A stretch of DNA of 64,000 bases from CAWHHZ01 sp963829355 (GCA_963829355.1 CAWHHZ010000014.1:1-64000); one strand, 5' to 3'. Counted from the first letter of the stretch, positions 24,027-32,713 are shown. Notes: a model not told the origin generated them from the letters alone. Program-made: numbers and translations.

Positions 24027-24640
24027 GACGAGCGGTCCTCTGTGCGGGCTCTGATCGTTCGCGACCCGACCGTCCATGTCGCCATGATCAGAAGGAGGCC
24101 GACGAGCCACTCCGGGATCGTGAGTCCGTAGAATGGTCGCTGCAGCAGACCGGTCGTTGAAAGAATCCATGTCGTGATCAGCAGGCTCACCATCGCGAGC
24201 AGGTATTCTCCCCGTCCGATCCCCTCGTAGCTGCGTCTTCGGTAGGTGGCCTCGATCTGGGTTCCGACATAGCCGGTCATGATCACCGCAATCAGTGCCG
24301 GGTACCCGAGAGCGGGGCGGACTGCCGTCGCGTAGAGATAGCCTGCGAGCAATGACGAATCACTGATTCGATCGAAGAGGTGGTCGAGAAAGTCTCCATA
24401 GAGGCTCTGTTCGTTCCGGACTCGGGCGACGATTCCGTCGAGGGCATCGAGCACTCCTGCAATCGCAACGATCAACGGTGCGATCAGAAACAGCCCATGA
24501 TGTGTGCCTGCCAGTGCGAGACTCACCGCCGCCGACAGGTTCAACACGAGCGCGAGTACGGTGATCGCATTCGGCGAGAGAGGGGAGTGGAGTGCGAGCG
24601 GCCTGAACCACCGCTCGAGTCGATCTCGCCACACATTCAT
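24023..24640 (-). CDS. CDP-alcohol phosphatidyltransferase
   Basis: 205 residues from ATG at 24640. The CDP-OH-P signature D-x2-D-G-x2-A-R-x8-G-x3-D-x3-D is complete in LDALDGIVARVRNEQSLYGD followed by FLDHLFDR. Six hydrophobic helices. Transfers a phosphoalcohol from a CDP-alcohol to a hydroxyl acceptor in membrane lipid synthesis; exact substrate unknown. TATCAT ends 6 nt before the ATG. First gene of the run ending with rhomboid. Confidence 0.88.
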   Translation of the reverse strand: MNVWRDRLERWFRPLALHSPLSPNAITVLALVLNLSAAVSLALAGTHHGLFLIAPLIVAIAGVLDALDGIVARVRNEQSLYGDFLDHLFDRISDSSLLAGYLYATAVRPALGYPALIAVIMTGYVGTQIEATYRRRSYEGIGRGEYLLAMVSLLITTWILSTTGLLQRPFYGLTIPEWLVGLLLIMATWTVGSRTIRARTEDRSS

Positions 24641-24646
24641 TCTTCG

Positions 24647-24652
24647 ATGATA
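24647..24652 (-). promoter_or_regulatory. -10 box (TATCAT) of the phosphatidyltransferase operon
   Basis: TATCAT on the minus strand is 6 nt from the ATG at 24640, without a Shine-Dalgarno sequence. Confidence 0.5.
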
Positions 24653-24712
24653 GTCCAGGCTGTCCCAGAGGGGACCGAAGTTCACATGCGAAGGCGCATG
24701 CTCCGCCCACAC

Positions 24713-25588
24713 TCAATAGATGACCACCTCATCACCGACGTTGGCCATCTCGTAGAGGCGTTCGATGTCCTCGTTCTTCAGTCTGATGCACCCGTGAGAA
24801 ACGCTCTGCCCGAGCTGAGAGACGGCCTGGGTCCCGTGCAGCGCGTAGCCGTCGCCGAGGTTGAGTCGGCGAGTGCCCAGGACGTCGTCATACTCGCGCT
24901 GTGCAGTCCCGATCGGCGGAATGATCAGGCTGCCTCCGAAGTAGATCTCCTGGCCTGCCGGCAAGGTGCGCGAGCTCCCGTTTGTGACCTGCACGACGTT
25001 GTTTCCCTGGACGGTCAGATAGTTGTCGGATGTTCCGATGACGTCTCCGCGCTGCAGGCGCACGACCTGAGAGCTCTTCTCGGTGTAGTGCCAGTCGGGA
25101 GGGACCCACTTCGGATGCTCTTCCTTCGAGATGACCCTGAAGCGGCCGATCGGAGTCGAGAAGTCACGGCTGTGTCCACCCGCGAGTTTCGAATAACCCT
25201 TTCCAGTCGAGCAGACGGCCTCGAATACGGTCTCTCCACCCCGGCGCAGGTAGACTCTGTTCTCTGTGGTCGAGACCGTGATGACCTGCTCGGAGTCGCG
25301 GGCGGCCGCAATCTCCTTCGCTTTCGTCTCGACCTGATGCTCGAGTTGGCCGACGCGACCTTCCGACTGATTCATCTCCTGTTCAATCTCGGCGATGCGC
25401 TCGCCTTTCCATTCGTCGATCATCGAGGCGATTCGACCGTATTGCTGGTAGTTCGACGCGTCCTCGAGATTGATTGCTTCAGCGGCGAGCGCGTAGAGGA
25501 GAAGCCCCGCTCCCAGGACGAACAGCGCCCATGAGCCGATGAGACCGATCCACCGTCTGCTTGTTGCCGGTTCAGAAGATGTAGACAT
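24713..25588 (-). CDS. L,D-transpeptidase (YkuD), membrane-anchored
   Basis: 291 residues. N-terminal transmembrane helix (IGSWALFVLGAGLLLYALAA, about 15-35), a coiled coil (RIAEIEQEMNQSEGRVGQLE) and a C-terminal YkuD domain with the catalytic motif GYALHGT...SVSHGCIRLKNEDI (Cys about 271). Cross-links peptidoglycan or anchors proteins in the periplasm. Its 5' end overlaps the 3' end of the related upstream gene by 17 nt; the pair arose by duplication and probably acts together. Confidence 0.9.
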   Translation of the reverse strand: MSTSSEPATSRRWIGLIGSWALFVLGAGLLLYALAAEAINLEDASNYQQYGRIASMIDEWKGERIAEIEQEMNQSEGRVGQLEHQVETKAKEIAAARDSEQVITVSTTENRVYLRRGGETVFEAVCSTGKGYSKLAGGHSRDFSTPIGRFRVISKEEHPKWVPPDWHYTEKSSQVVRLQRGDVIGTSDNYLTVQGNNVVQVTNGSSRTLPAGQEIYFGGSLIIPPIGTAQREYDDVLGTRRLNLGDGYALHGTQAVSQLGQSVSHGCIRLKNEDIERLYEMANVGDEVVIY

Positions 25589-26312
25589 TTGTTCCTTTCG
25601 CGATGCGCGGCCAGATCGCGCGCATGTCCTTTTCGTCGATCATGAACGATCCCGGGGCGGGGCCGTCGAGCGGACTCTCGTCCGCCGGCTGGCTGTGGAT
25701 GACGTAGTCGTGAGGAAGTTCAATCACATACCGTCCGATGCCGTCCTGTACGACCGGTCGTTCGGCCGGGACCTCTTCGCCCTTCATGAGATACACCCAC
25801 TCGGGCACTTTCCACTGCGCCTTGTAGTCCTTGTCCACGACCTTGAAGGCACCCTTCAGCGGAACGAAAGTCCAACTGTCTCCCTTGTCGTTCTCGACGC
25901 GAAGCTGCTGGCCCGCCCGGACGTCGGCTTCGCGCAGGATCCGATCGCCATAGTGGAACACGAGTTTCTGTCTCTCCGTATCGATCGAGATGTAGAAATT
26001 CTCGGAATCGAGTTGCTTTTCGAGCTCGAGCCGGCCTTCCAGCTCTGCACGAAGCTGTTCCTCGGTCAGGTCCATGTCCGCGAGCTCTTTCTGGAGCTTA
26101 TTGACCTCCAGCGGTGAGGACTGACGCTGCGTGATCACATCTTCGTACTTGCTGTCGAGATAACGCCGGTGCCCGATCGCAATCGCACCGGCGACAACGG
26201 CGAGCAGAAGAAGAAGCAGATTGAGCCAGAGCGGCGGTCTCGGGAGTTGCCGTCTGTCCGCGGTCTCCTCTCTCGGTTCTTCACGGCGATCGGACTTCAG
26301 GCGCAGACTCAT
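25572..26312 (-). CDS. L,D-transpeptidase-fold protein lacking the catalytic Cys
   Basis: 246 residues with the same plan as its downstream neighbour: basic N-terminus, transmembrane helix (LWLNLLLLLLAVVAGAIAIG), coiled coil (KLQKELADMDLTEEQLRAEL) and a YkuD-like domain. Where the active enzyme has HGT...SHGCIRL this one has DYVIHSQP...APGSFMIDEKDM: Cys is Ser, the following Arg is Met and the preceding His is Pro. It should be inactive as a transpeptidase and may regulate or scaffold its partner. Confidence 0.8.
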   Translation of the reverse strand: MSLRLKSDRREEPREETADRRQLPRPPLWLNLLLLLLAVVAGAIAIGHRRYLDSKYEDVITQRQSSPLEVNKLQKELADMDLTEEQLRAELEGRLELEKQLDSENFYISIDTERQKLVFHYGDRILREADVRAGQQLRVENDKGDSWTFVPLKGAFKVVDKDYKAQWKVPEWVYLMKGEEVPAERPVVQDGIGRYVIELPHDYVIHSQPADESPLDGPAPGSFMIDEKDMRAIWPRIAKGTNVYIF

Positions 26313-26373
26313 TGTGATGGGGTCTCCATTATTGGAGCCTCTCTCGCAATCCCTGTGCCGCTCGGTACGCTGG

Positions 26374-26379
26374 TAATAT
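26374..26379 (+). promoter_or_regulatory. -10 box (TAATAT) of the M24 peptidase gene
   Basis: TAATAT ends 7 nt before the ATG at 26387. Confidence 0.45.
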
Positions 26380-26386
26380 CCAGGTC

Positions 26387-27590
26387 ATGCTGAATGATCT
26401 CGACCAACTGATGAGCGACGAAGGAATCTCCGTTCTGATTGTTCCGATGCACGAGTCTAGAGATCCTGCCTTCCGGTGGCTCAGCCGCGGCGCGAAATTG
26501 ACCCATGGATTCGTCGTGAAGCGTCCAGGCAATGAGCCCCTGCTGATCCACTACCCGATGGAAAGATCGGAGGCCCGGGCGACAGGTCTCCCGACGGTTT
26601 CCGCACTGGAGCTCGGTTGGGATCGTTTCGCAAGACAGAGCCGAAGCGAGATCGAGCTTCATTCGCTCTTCTTCAGGGAGCTGATCGGTGAAGCCCCGCA
26701 AGGATCAGCAGCGGTGCTCGGAAACGGCCCGATCCCGCTCTACCACGGCGTGCTGAGCGAGCTCGAGCGCGGGGGTATCGACGTATGGAAAGGCGGACGG
26801 GACCTCATTCAGGAGGCGCGAAAGCGGAAGGATCGCGCGCGAGATCTCGATCATTCGCGACGTGGGACGCCGCACCGAGCAGGTGGTCGAGGAGATTGCC
26901 GCGCTTCTTCGTTCTGCCGAGACGTCCGGCGGAGCTCTCACGATCGAGGGACGACCGCTTACGATCGGCGACCTGAAGGATCTGGTCTCGCGGAGAATCA
27001 CCGCGCTCGGAATGGTGGAGGACCACGACACGATCCTCACCCAGGGAGACGAGGCGGGAATCCCCCACTGCCGGGGCACGCGAGATCGGGAGATAGTCAC
27101 TTCCGAACCGATCGTGATCGACATCTTCCCGGCAGACCGCGACACGGGCTACTTCTTCGACTACACGCGCACCTTCGTCGTGGGAGAGCCGCGGGGTCGA
27201 TTCGAAGAGCTGTACGCACAGGTTCTGGAAGCATTCGAGCTCGCCGTCGACGCGTGCAAGGCAGGAATGAAGGCGAGCGATCTGCAACATCTGGTCTGTG
27301 ACTATTTCGAGGAACGTGGTCATGCCACGACGCGCCGCAATCCCTCGACCACTGATGGATATGTGCACGGACTGGGGCATGGAGTCGGACTCGAAGTGCA
27401 CGAGAAGCCTTCCTTCTCGATCGCCTCGTCGAACCGCGACATCATCGAACAGGGAGACATCGTGACGATTGAACCGGGACTCTATTATCCCGAGGAACGG
27501 ATCGGCATCAGGATCGAGGAGACCTTCGTCGTCGGAAGCGATGGCCGGCTCGAGAGCCTGTGCGAGAGGGACCGGGGATGGCGGGTGTAG
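26387..27590 (+). pseudogene. M24 metallopeptidase (Xaa-Pro aminopeptidase-like), frame change inside
   Basis: The creatinase-like N-terminal domain (MLNDLDQLMSDEGISVLIVP) is in one frame to about 26830; the catalytic domain continues in another (EISIIRDVGRRTEQVVEEIA...). Metal ligands of the pita-bread fold are all present: Asp in IDIFPADRDTGYFFDYTRTF, His in GLGHGVGLEVHE, Glu in EPGLYY and in RIEETFV. One base change near 26820-26850 (GATCGCGCGCGAGATC) would restore a 400-residue enzyme that removes residues N-terminal to Pro. Sequence error is as likely as a real mutation. Confidence 0.8.
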
Positions 27591-27650
27591 GGTTTCACTG
27601 TCCTGCACCCGGTCAGCCTGAGCGCGGAAAGATTGAAAGCACTGAGACAC

Positions 27651-27987
27651 TGTCATCCTAAGCGCGAGACTGTCTGAAAACTCGTCGCGCATCGAGCTGT
27701 GATTTGGAGTGCGGTGCTCGCCGCAGGACGAGCACCGCTTTGAATCCTGTGGCGACCGCCATTGAGGTCGGAATCGGCACAAATCAAGAGATTTCCCTGC
27801 AATGTGAAACGCGCCGCAGTCTGCACGCGGTGCGATGAAAAGCTGAGCTCGTCCTTCGGCGAGCTCAGCACTCCAAAGAAATCGGTCGCGAATGCCGATC
27901 CGTTTTCACATAGCCTCTCATGTTGACAACACTGTCCATCTCCATTGTCGCCGGCGAGGCGGCGCCATTTCACCGCTCGGGATGACA
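27651..27987. repeat. Dispersed palindromic repeat, long structured copy 4
   Basis: Bounded by TGTCATCCTAAGC and GCTCGGGATGACA, 337 nt. Inside are two perfect 10-bp hairpins: GCGGTGCTCG/CGAGCACCGC (27711-27738) and GCTGAGCTCG/CGAGCTCAGC (27842-27869). No gene seen in 27591-28092. Confidence 0.65.
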
Positions 27988-28092
27988 GCCGTCTCTGGTG
28001 CACGAGGGATCGATGATGTGGACCTGAACGTTCTGCGTGAGCTCGTGGGGAGCTCGGTGGAGCGCACGAGGCGGATATGGCCGACGGCCTGA

Positions 28093-28329
28093 TTACTCAT
28101 TCGGCGCGGAAGTGTTCTGCCGTCGCGCTTTGCCGTCGGCCATTGCACGGACAGCGTCGATCAGTGCTGCACCTCCACCGAAGCCCGTGAAGAAGATTGT
28201 GAGCACGTCGACCAGCCTCGCTTCACGTCCCACGAGAGCGATCGAGGATGAAAATCCGGCGAATGTGATCAGTATCGTGGCGGCGATCATCAGTTTCGAG
28301 CGTTTCTGTGGATCTCGAAATAGGTTCAA
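28093..28329 (-). CDS. Small membrane protein, unknown function
   Basis: 78 residues: a basic N-terminus (MNLFRDPQKRSKL), two transmembrane helices (MIAATILITFAGFSSSIALV and VLTIFFTGFGGGAALIDAVR) and a polar tail. Divergent from the next gene. Not recognised. Confidence 0.5.
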   Translation of the reverse strand: MNLFRDPQKRSKLMIAATILITFAGFSSSIALVGREARLVDVLTIFFTGFGGGAALIDAVRAMADGKARRQNTSAPNE

Positions 28330-28546
28330 TGCAATCTCCCGCGTCTCCAGTGTGAGGTCTGGATTGTAGCGCCGATCGCGGAGCAGTTGGTGTTCAACGA
28401 CCGCGAACTCCTACACTTGACGGCGCGATCCTTGTAGGATTGACTTTCACGAAACGAAAAAATTGTCCGGCCGACGTATTCGGACCTGACCCGAAACCCG
28501 CGAGCCGGACCGGAAGGTAGAAGGCGACAAAAGAAGCGAGGTGACG

Positions 28547-29008
28547 ATGTCGGGATGCAGAGCGATCTATTACGAAGACGACACCTACGTGGATCTCGGA
28601 CCCGATGCGCCACCACTCTACGAGGAGTACGACTACGGCTCGACGATCCCGGAGATTTGGGATGAGGTCGCTGGTCTTGCCAGGGCACTCGGTCTCGGAG
28701 ATCTCGATCAGTTCGTGTGTCCCGAAGGAACGTATCTCGCGGTGGAAGACTTGCGGGAAGCACTCGATGAGGCGCGCGACGAGAACGACGAACAACGTGT
28801 CCGGGAGCTCACCCGCGCGCTCGCTGAACGCATCGGGAGCCACGATCCTGTGAAGCTACTCGGTGTGGTCCGAGGGCTTCTGCGTCATCTGGAAAAAGTC
28901 GAGCCTTCACATCCCGCTGCCGAAGCGGTGATCGATCTCAAGGCATACAAGATCGCCCTCGCCCAGGCGTACGCCGAAAAGCGCCGCGTGTTCATCAGCC
29001 CCTTCTGA
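28547..29008 (+). CDS. Conserved-looking cytosolic protein, unknown function
   Basis: 153 residues from ATG at 28547 (GAGGTG upstream; a GTG lies two codons earlier). Acidic, Tyr-rich N-terminus (IYYEDDTYVDLGPDAPPLYE), central helical region (LREALDEARDENDEQRVREL) and a C-terminal VIDLKAYKIALAQAYAEKRR. No signal or membrane segment. Family unknown to me. Confidence 0.55.
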   Translation: MSGCRAIYYEDDTYVDLGPDAPPLYEEYDYGSTIPEIWDEVAGLARALGLGDLDQFVCPEGTYLAVEDLREALDEARDENDEQRVRELTRALAERIGSHDPVKLLGVVRGLLRHLEKVEPSHPAAEAVIDLKAYKIALAQAYAEKRRVFISPF

Positions 29009-29117
29009 TGCAGCGATCGCCATGAATCCTCCCTCTCCCAGAGGGAGAAGGAGAAACGCGCCGGCCACTTTCCGCCTCATCCTTCGCCGTCACCGCACGC
29101 CGCACCTTCCGCCGTTG

Positions 29118-29123
29118 TAGACT
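29118..29123 (+). promoter_or_regulatory. -10 box (TAGACT) of the YdjM-like gene
   Basis: TAGACT ends 8 nt before the ATG at 29132; no Shine-Dalgarno. Confidence 0.45.
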
Positions 29124-29131
29124 GACGCGCC

Positions 29132-30235
29132 ATGGATCCGCTGACTCACACGCTCGTGGGAGCGAATCTCGCCGCAACGCGCCTGGGGACGAAGACGAGG
29201 CTGGCCGCCGCTGCCTGCCTGATCGGAGCGAATGCTCCCGACATCGATGTCACGGCGTATTTTCGTGGAGGGGATTTCGCCATCGGATTCCGGCGGGGCT
29301 GGACTCACGGACTACTCGCTCTCATCGTGCTTCCAATCGTGCTGTGGGGCGCGCTCATGCTGTGGGACCGGGCAGCTGCGCACCTCGCGTCGAGGAGATC
29401 CCCGAAGCCGAATGGGCGATCGCACGTAAACGCGGGATGGCTCTTCATCCTCTGCCTGATCTCGGTTCTGACGCACCCGTTTCTCGACTGGCTGAACGTC
29501 TACGGGATGCGCTGGCTGATGCCATTCGATGGGACGTGGTTCTACGGAGATTCCGTCTTCATCATGGATCCGTGGCTCTGGCTCATTCTTGCGGGCTTCT
29601 GGCTTCTCCCACGCAAGCCGACGGCTGCGCTCATCACGGTCTGGACTGTCTTCAGCGGGTTGCTCGCGCTCGTCGTTGCCAATCGGGCACCGGGATATCT
29701 CCCTCTCATCGCGACGATCTCAGCCATACTTCTGGCAACACTTCTATGGAAGCCGCGTCTGAAAGATCGCAGACATGCGTTTGGAATGGCGGGGCTCGCC
29801 GTCGCCGTGCTCTACATCGGATCGATGATCATCCTGCACGCGCAGACGTCGCAGCAGGTCTCGGAGCGTGCGCATGAGGAGGGAGTCGAGGTGCGCGATC
29901 TCTTCGTGGGACCGCTTCCGGTCGACTCGCTACGCTGGGATGTCCTGATTCGGACCGGGACTGAGTATCGGTACGGAACCTGGAGCTGGTGGAACCGCCA
30001 GCTCGTGCTCGAGGAGGATCGTCTGCCGCTCCCGTACGACTCCGCGCTCTGGATGGCAGCATCGAGTGATCCCTCGATCGCGGGATACGTCGACTGGGTG
30101 CGCTATCCATGGATCGAATCGGAACGCGTCGACGGGGGAACGAGAGTCTGGATCCTTGACGCGCGATACGCGCGATCGCGCCAGGAGGGCTTTGGTAGCG
30201 AAAGCGTCGTGGTTCCGGATAAGAAGGCCGACTGA
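29132..30235 (+). CDS. YdjM/DUF457-type membrane-bound metal-dependent hydrolase
   Basis: 367 residues. Begins MDPLTHTLVGANLAA, the family's conserved opening, with GANAPDIDVTAY, RRGWTHGLLAL and LTHPFLDWLNVYGMRWLMPF carrying the putative metal-binding His/Asp residues. About six transmembrane helices, then a 110-residue soluble C-terminal domain. Reaction unknown; in other bacteria some members are damage-inducible. Separated from the patatin gene by 50 nt. Confidence 0.82.
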   Translation: MDPLTHTLVGANLAATRLGTKTRLAAAACLIGANAPDIDVTAYFRGGDFAIGFRRGWTHGLLALIVLPIVLWGALMLWDRAAAHLASRRSPKPNGRSHVNAGWLFILCLISVLTHPFLDWLNVYGMRWLMPFDGTWFYGDSVFIMDPWLWLILAGFWLLPRKPTAALITVWTVFSGLLALVVANRAPGYLPLIATISAILLATLLWKPRLKDRRHAFGMAGLAVAVLYIGSMIILHAQTSQQVSERAHEEGVEVRDLFVGPLPVDSLRWDVLIRTGTEYRYGTWSWWNRQLVLEEDRLPLPYDSALWMAASSDPSIAGYVDWVRYPWIESERVDGGTRVWILDARYARSRQEGFGSESVVVPDKKAD

Positions 30236-30273
30236 GCTTGCCCTGCAACACGCCCCCAACGCGCAACAGCCGG

Positions 30274-30279
30274 TACAAT
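30274..30279 (+). promoter_or_regulatory. -10 box (TACAAT) of the patatin-like gene
   Basis: TACAAT ends 7 nt before the ATG at 30287; no Shine-Dalgarno. Confidence 0.5.
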
Positions 30280-30286
30280 CGGCGAC

Positions 30287-31441
30287 ATGAGTCGGCCGGA
30301 ACACGACCTTCCGCTCGTCAGCGAGGACGAGCGCGACCTCACGCCGTCGGAGAAACTGCGCGAGGGCGTGGCGCTCTGCCTCTCCGGCGGTGGCTATCGC
30401 GCGATGCTCTTTCACCTCGGGAGTCTCTGGTATCTGAACCAGCAGGGGTGGCTGCGAAAGCTCGACCGGATCTCGAGCGTGTCGGGCGGGTCGATCACGG
30501 CCGCCTGCCTCGGTTGGCGCTGGCGTCATCTCGAGTTCGACCCTGATGGACGCGCCTCGAACTTCGAAACGGAGATCGTGGCTCGCATCAGACGCCTCGC
30601 GGGAATGACGATCGATCGCGGAGCCGTCCTGAGAGGACTGCTGCCCGGGTCGGAGGTCGGTCGTGTCCTCGAGCAGAAGTACAGCGATGCGATCTTCGGC
30701 GGCGTGACCTTGCAGGATCTTCCCGACGAGCCGCGATTCGTGATCAATGCGACCAACCTGCAGTCTGGCGTACTCTTCCGATTCTCGAAACCATTCGCGT
30801 GGGACTACCGCGTCGGAAAGATCACGAACCCGCGGCTCACTCTCGCGGCGGTCGTGGCAGCCTCGTCCGCGTTCCCTCCGATACTCTCGCCGGTCATTCT
30901 GCGATTCGATCACGACGAGTTTGAGCCTGGTTCCGGGGACGATCTTCAGCGCCCTCCTTACACGACCGAGGTCGTTCTCACCGACGGCGGCGTCTACGAC
31001 AACATGGGGATCGAGACGGCGTGGAAGCTGTACGACACCATCCTCGTCAGCGATGCGGGAAGAAAGATGGATCCGGAGAGACATCCGAGAAGAAACTGGA
31101 TTCACCGTACGCTCCGGACTCTCGGTGTGATCGACAACCAGGTGCGCAGTCTGAGAAAGCGCCAGCTCATCGACTCGTTCCGCGAGGGGCTTCGCGGCGG
31201 TGCGTACTGGAGTACCCGGAGTGATGCGCGCGACTACGGGATTGACTCGCCCTTCGAGCTGCCGCTCGAGAGAACGATGGAGCTCGCCACGTTGCCGACC
31301 CGGCTCTCGGCTATGGACTCGAGGACTCAGGAGCGTCTGATCAACTGGGGTTTCGCCATCTCCGATCTAGCGATCCGCCGGCATGTCGCGCCGGAGCTGA
31401 CGCCCCCGGGCCGTCTTCCGTACCCGGGGAGCGGAATTTAG
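30287..31441 (+). CDS. Patatin-like phospholipase
   Basis: 384 residues. Oxyanion loop GGGYRA (34-39), nucleophile in ISSVSGGSI (Ser 66 by position, a cPLA2-like variant of GxSxG) and the catalytic Asp in LTDGGVYDNMG near residue 230, giving the Ser-Asp dyad. No signal peptide. Likely a lipid acyl hydrolase in the cytosol or at the membrane face. Common in Acidobacteriota and Proteobacteria. Confidence 0.88.
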   Translation: MSRPEHDLPLVSEDERDLTPSEKLREGVALCLSGGGYRAMLFHLGSLWYLNQQGWLRKLDRISSVSGGSITAACLGWRWRHLEFDPDGRASNFETEIVARIRRLAGMTIDRGAVLRGLLPGSEVGRVLEQKYSDAIFGGVTLQDLPDEPRFVINATNLQSGVLFRFSKPFAWDYRVGKITNPRLTLAAVVAASSAFPPILSPVILRFDHDEFEPGSGDDLQRPPYTTEVVLTDGGVYDNMGIETAWKLYDTILVSDAGRKMDPERHPRRNWIHRTLRTLGVIDNQVRSLRKRQLIDSFREGLRGGAYWSTRSDARDYGIDSPFELPLERTMELATLPTRLSAMDSRTQERLINWGFAISDLAIRRHVAPELTPPGRLPYPGSGI

Positions 31442-31653
31442 AAGTGATGTATTCATCGAAGGGTGGGATAGCACCCGGGCGGGGGTGTGTAGCTCTCGGA
31501 ATGCTCCGCGGTGGTGAGAGGTTGGCGGGGAACAGCGAAGCGGGCAGAGGGGGCGTGGCAGGATCGGCTGTTTGATCGGGCGGGAATCATGCACGCCTTT
31601 GACGTTCGCACGACCTCTCGACATCCATCACACCTACCTATGGAGGAATGCAC
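31442..31653. other. Intergenic region before slyD
   Basis: About 210 G-rich nt with no credible gene. TTGACG at about 31600 may be a -35 element; no clear -10 was found. Confidence 0.4.
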
Positions 31654-32079
31654 ATGCCACAGGCACAGACTGGCGACACCGTCGCCGTTCACTACACCGG
31701 AAAACTCAATGACGGAACAGTCTTCGATTCGTCGCGGGATCGCGAACCGATCGAGTTCACAATCGGACAGCAGCAGGTCATCAGCGGTTTCGACACCGCC
31801 GTCGCGGGAATGGAGCCGGGCCAGCAGCAGACCATCACGATCGCAGCGGAAGAAGCGTATGGCGACCGGCGAGACGAGCTGATTTTTGCCGTGCCGAAGG
31901 AGCAGTTCCCGGAGGACGTGAATCCCGAGGAAGGCCAGCAGCTCCAGATGACGCAGGGCGATCAGGTTGCGGTCGTGACGGTTGCCGAGGTCGGCGACGA
32001 TGAGGTCAAGCTGGATGCGAATCATCCTCTCGCTGGAAAAGACCTCACGTTCGACATCGAGCTCGTCGAGATCAAGTAG
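31654..32079 (+). CDS. slyD: SlyD-type FKBP peptidyl-prolyl isomerase
   Basis: 141 residues. Start taken at the second ATG (31654) because GGAGG is 7 nt upstream of it and only 2 nt from the first ATG. FKBP domain split by an insert-in-flap as in SlyD: GDTVAVHYTGKLNDGTVFDS, EEAYGDRRDELIFAVPKEQF, and a final HPLAGKDLTFDIELVEI. Lacks the His-rich metal-binding tail of the E. coli protein. A cytosolic folding catalyst/chaperone. It is followed after 16 nt by the selenoprotein-type ArsC gene. Confidence 0.92.
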   Translation: MPQAQTGDTVAVHYTGKLNDGTVFDSSRDREPIEFTIGQQQVISGFDTAVAGMEPGQQQTITIAAEEAYGDRRDELIFAVPKEQFPEDVNPEEGQQLQMTQGDQVAVVTVAEVGDDEVKLDANHPLAGKDLTFDIELVEIK

Positions 32080-32095
32080 TCAGAGGAGCCGCATC

Positions 32096-32440
32096 ATGCC
32101 GAAGATCGAGATGTATCTGAAGCCGAGCTGAACGAGTTGCAGGAAGGCGGTCGCCTTCTTTGAAGAGCATGACGTCGAGATCAACAGGCACGACCTGGCG
32201 AAAGAGCCGCCATCGAGGGAGCTTCTCGAGCGGCTGATCGACGAGGACGATCTCGATTCGTATCTGAATCCTCGCAGCACGCCGTACCGGGAGATGGGTC
32301 TGAAAGAGAGATCGATCTCGAAACGGGAGGCGATTGATCTGATCCTTCAAGATCCGAATCTGCTCCGAAGGCCGCTCGTCCTCAAGGGAAAGAAGGCCGT
32401 GTTCGGCTGGAAGCCCGACGAGTACGAGAAGCTCGTCTGA
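32096..32440 (+). CDS. ArsC-family protein with in-frame TGA, probable selenoprotein
   Basis: From ATG at 32096 (GAGGAG upstream) the frame reads MPKIEMYLKPS, then TGA (32129-32131), then TSCRKAVAFFEEHDVEINRH and runs to TGA at 32438-32440, 114 residues. Length, the fold pattern and the NPRSTPYREM and RRPLVLKGKK segments match ArsC/Spx thioredoxin-fold proteins. The TGA is exactly where the family has its catalytic Cys (CxxC position), as expected for selenocysteine. A hairpin at 32141-32160 fits a bacterial SECIS. Likely a thiol/selenol oxidoreductase; arsenate as substrate is unproven. Downstream of slyD, probably cotranscribed. Confidence 0.87.
32141..32160 (+). promoter_or_regulatory. Putative bacterial SECIS element
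   Basis: Starts 9 nt after the TGA. GGAAGGC pairs with GCCTTCT-type bases (6 Watson-Crick pairs GAAGGC/GCCTTC plus G-T and A-T below) with loop GGTC. The loop GGU is 18-20 nt after the TGA, against 19-21 nt in E. coli fdhF, whose loop also begins GGUC. Confidence 0.75.
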
Positions 32441-32463
32441 TAAGAGGGAGTGGAAGAAGCGGT

Positions 32464-32648
32464 TGTCATCCTGAGAGGGGGAACGACGCCGCTTCGCTTC
32501 GCCAGTGTAGTGAAATGAACTGTCATCCTGAGCCGCCGGATCCCGCGAAGCGGGAGTAGGACGGTCGAAGGATCTCGTGGAGCCTACCGGCCCGAAGTTC
32601 GGCTAGAGTCAGGACGTACCCGATCCTTCGCTGGCGCTCAGGATGACA
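32464..32648. repeat. Dispersed palindromic repeat, copy 5
   Basis: TGTCATCCTGAG... to ...GCTCAGGATGACA, with a second internal start. Nearly identical to copy 1 over more than 100 nt, and in the same orientation. Confidence 0.85.
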
Positions 32649-32683
32649 GCCTGGCCCGAACCTCAAACAGATCAACACAAAAA

Positions 32684-32713
32684 CGAAGGGCGTCGCAAAT
32701 GCGACGCCCTTCG
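32684..32713 (-). terminator. Rho-independent terminator of the M43 protease gene
   Basis: Perfect 14-bp stem CGAAGGGCGTCGCA/TGCGACGCCCTTCG followed on the minus strand by TTTTTGTG. Confidence 0.85.

Noticed and set aside
29930..31105. 391-codon minus-strand open frame
   Set aside because: Antisense to the YdjM-like and patatin genes; no family character.
32129..32131. TGA as simple nonsense mutation in arsC
   Set aside because: It lies exactly at the catalytic Cys with a SECIS-like hairpin at the right distance, and the remaining frame is intact.
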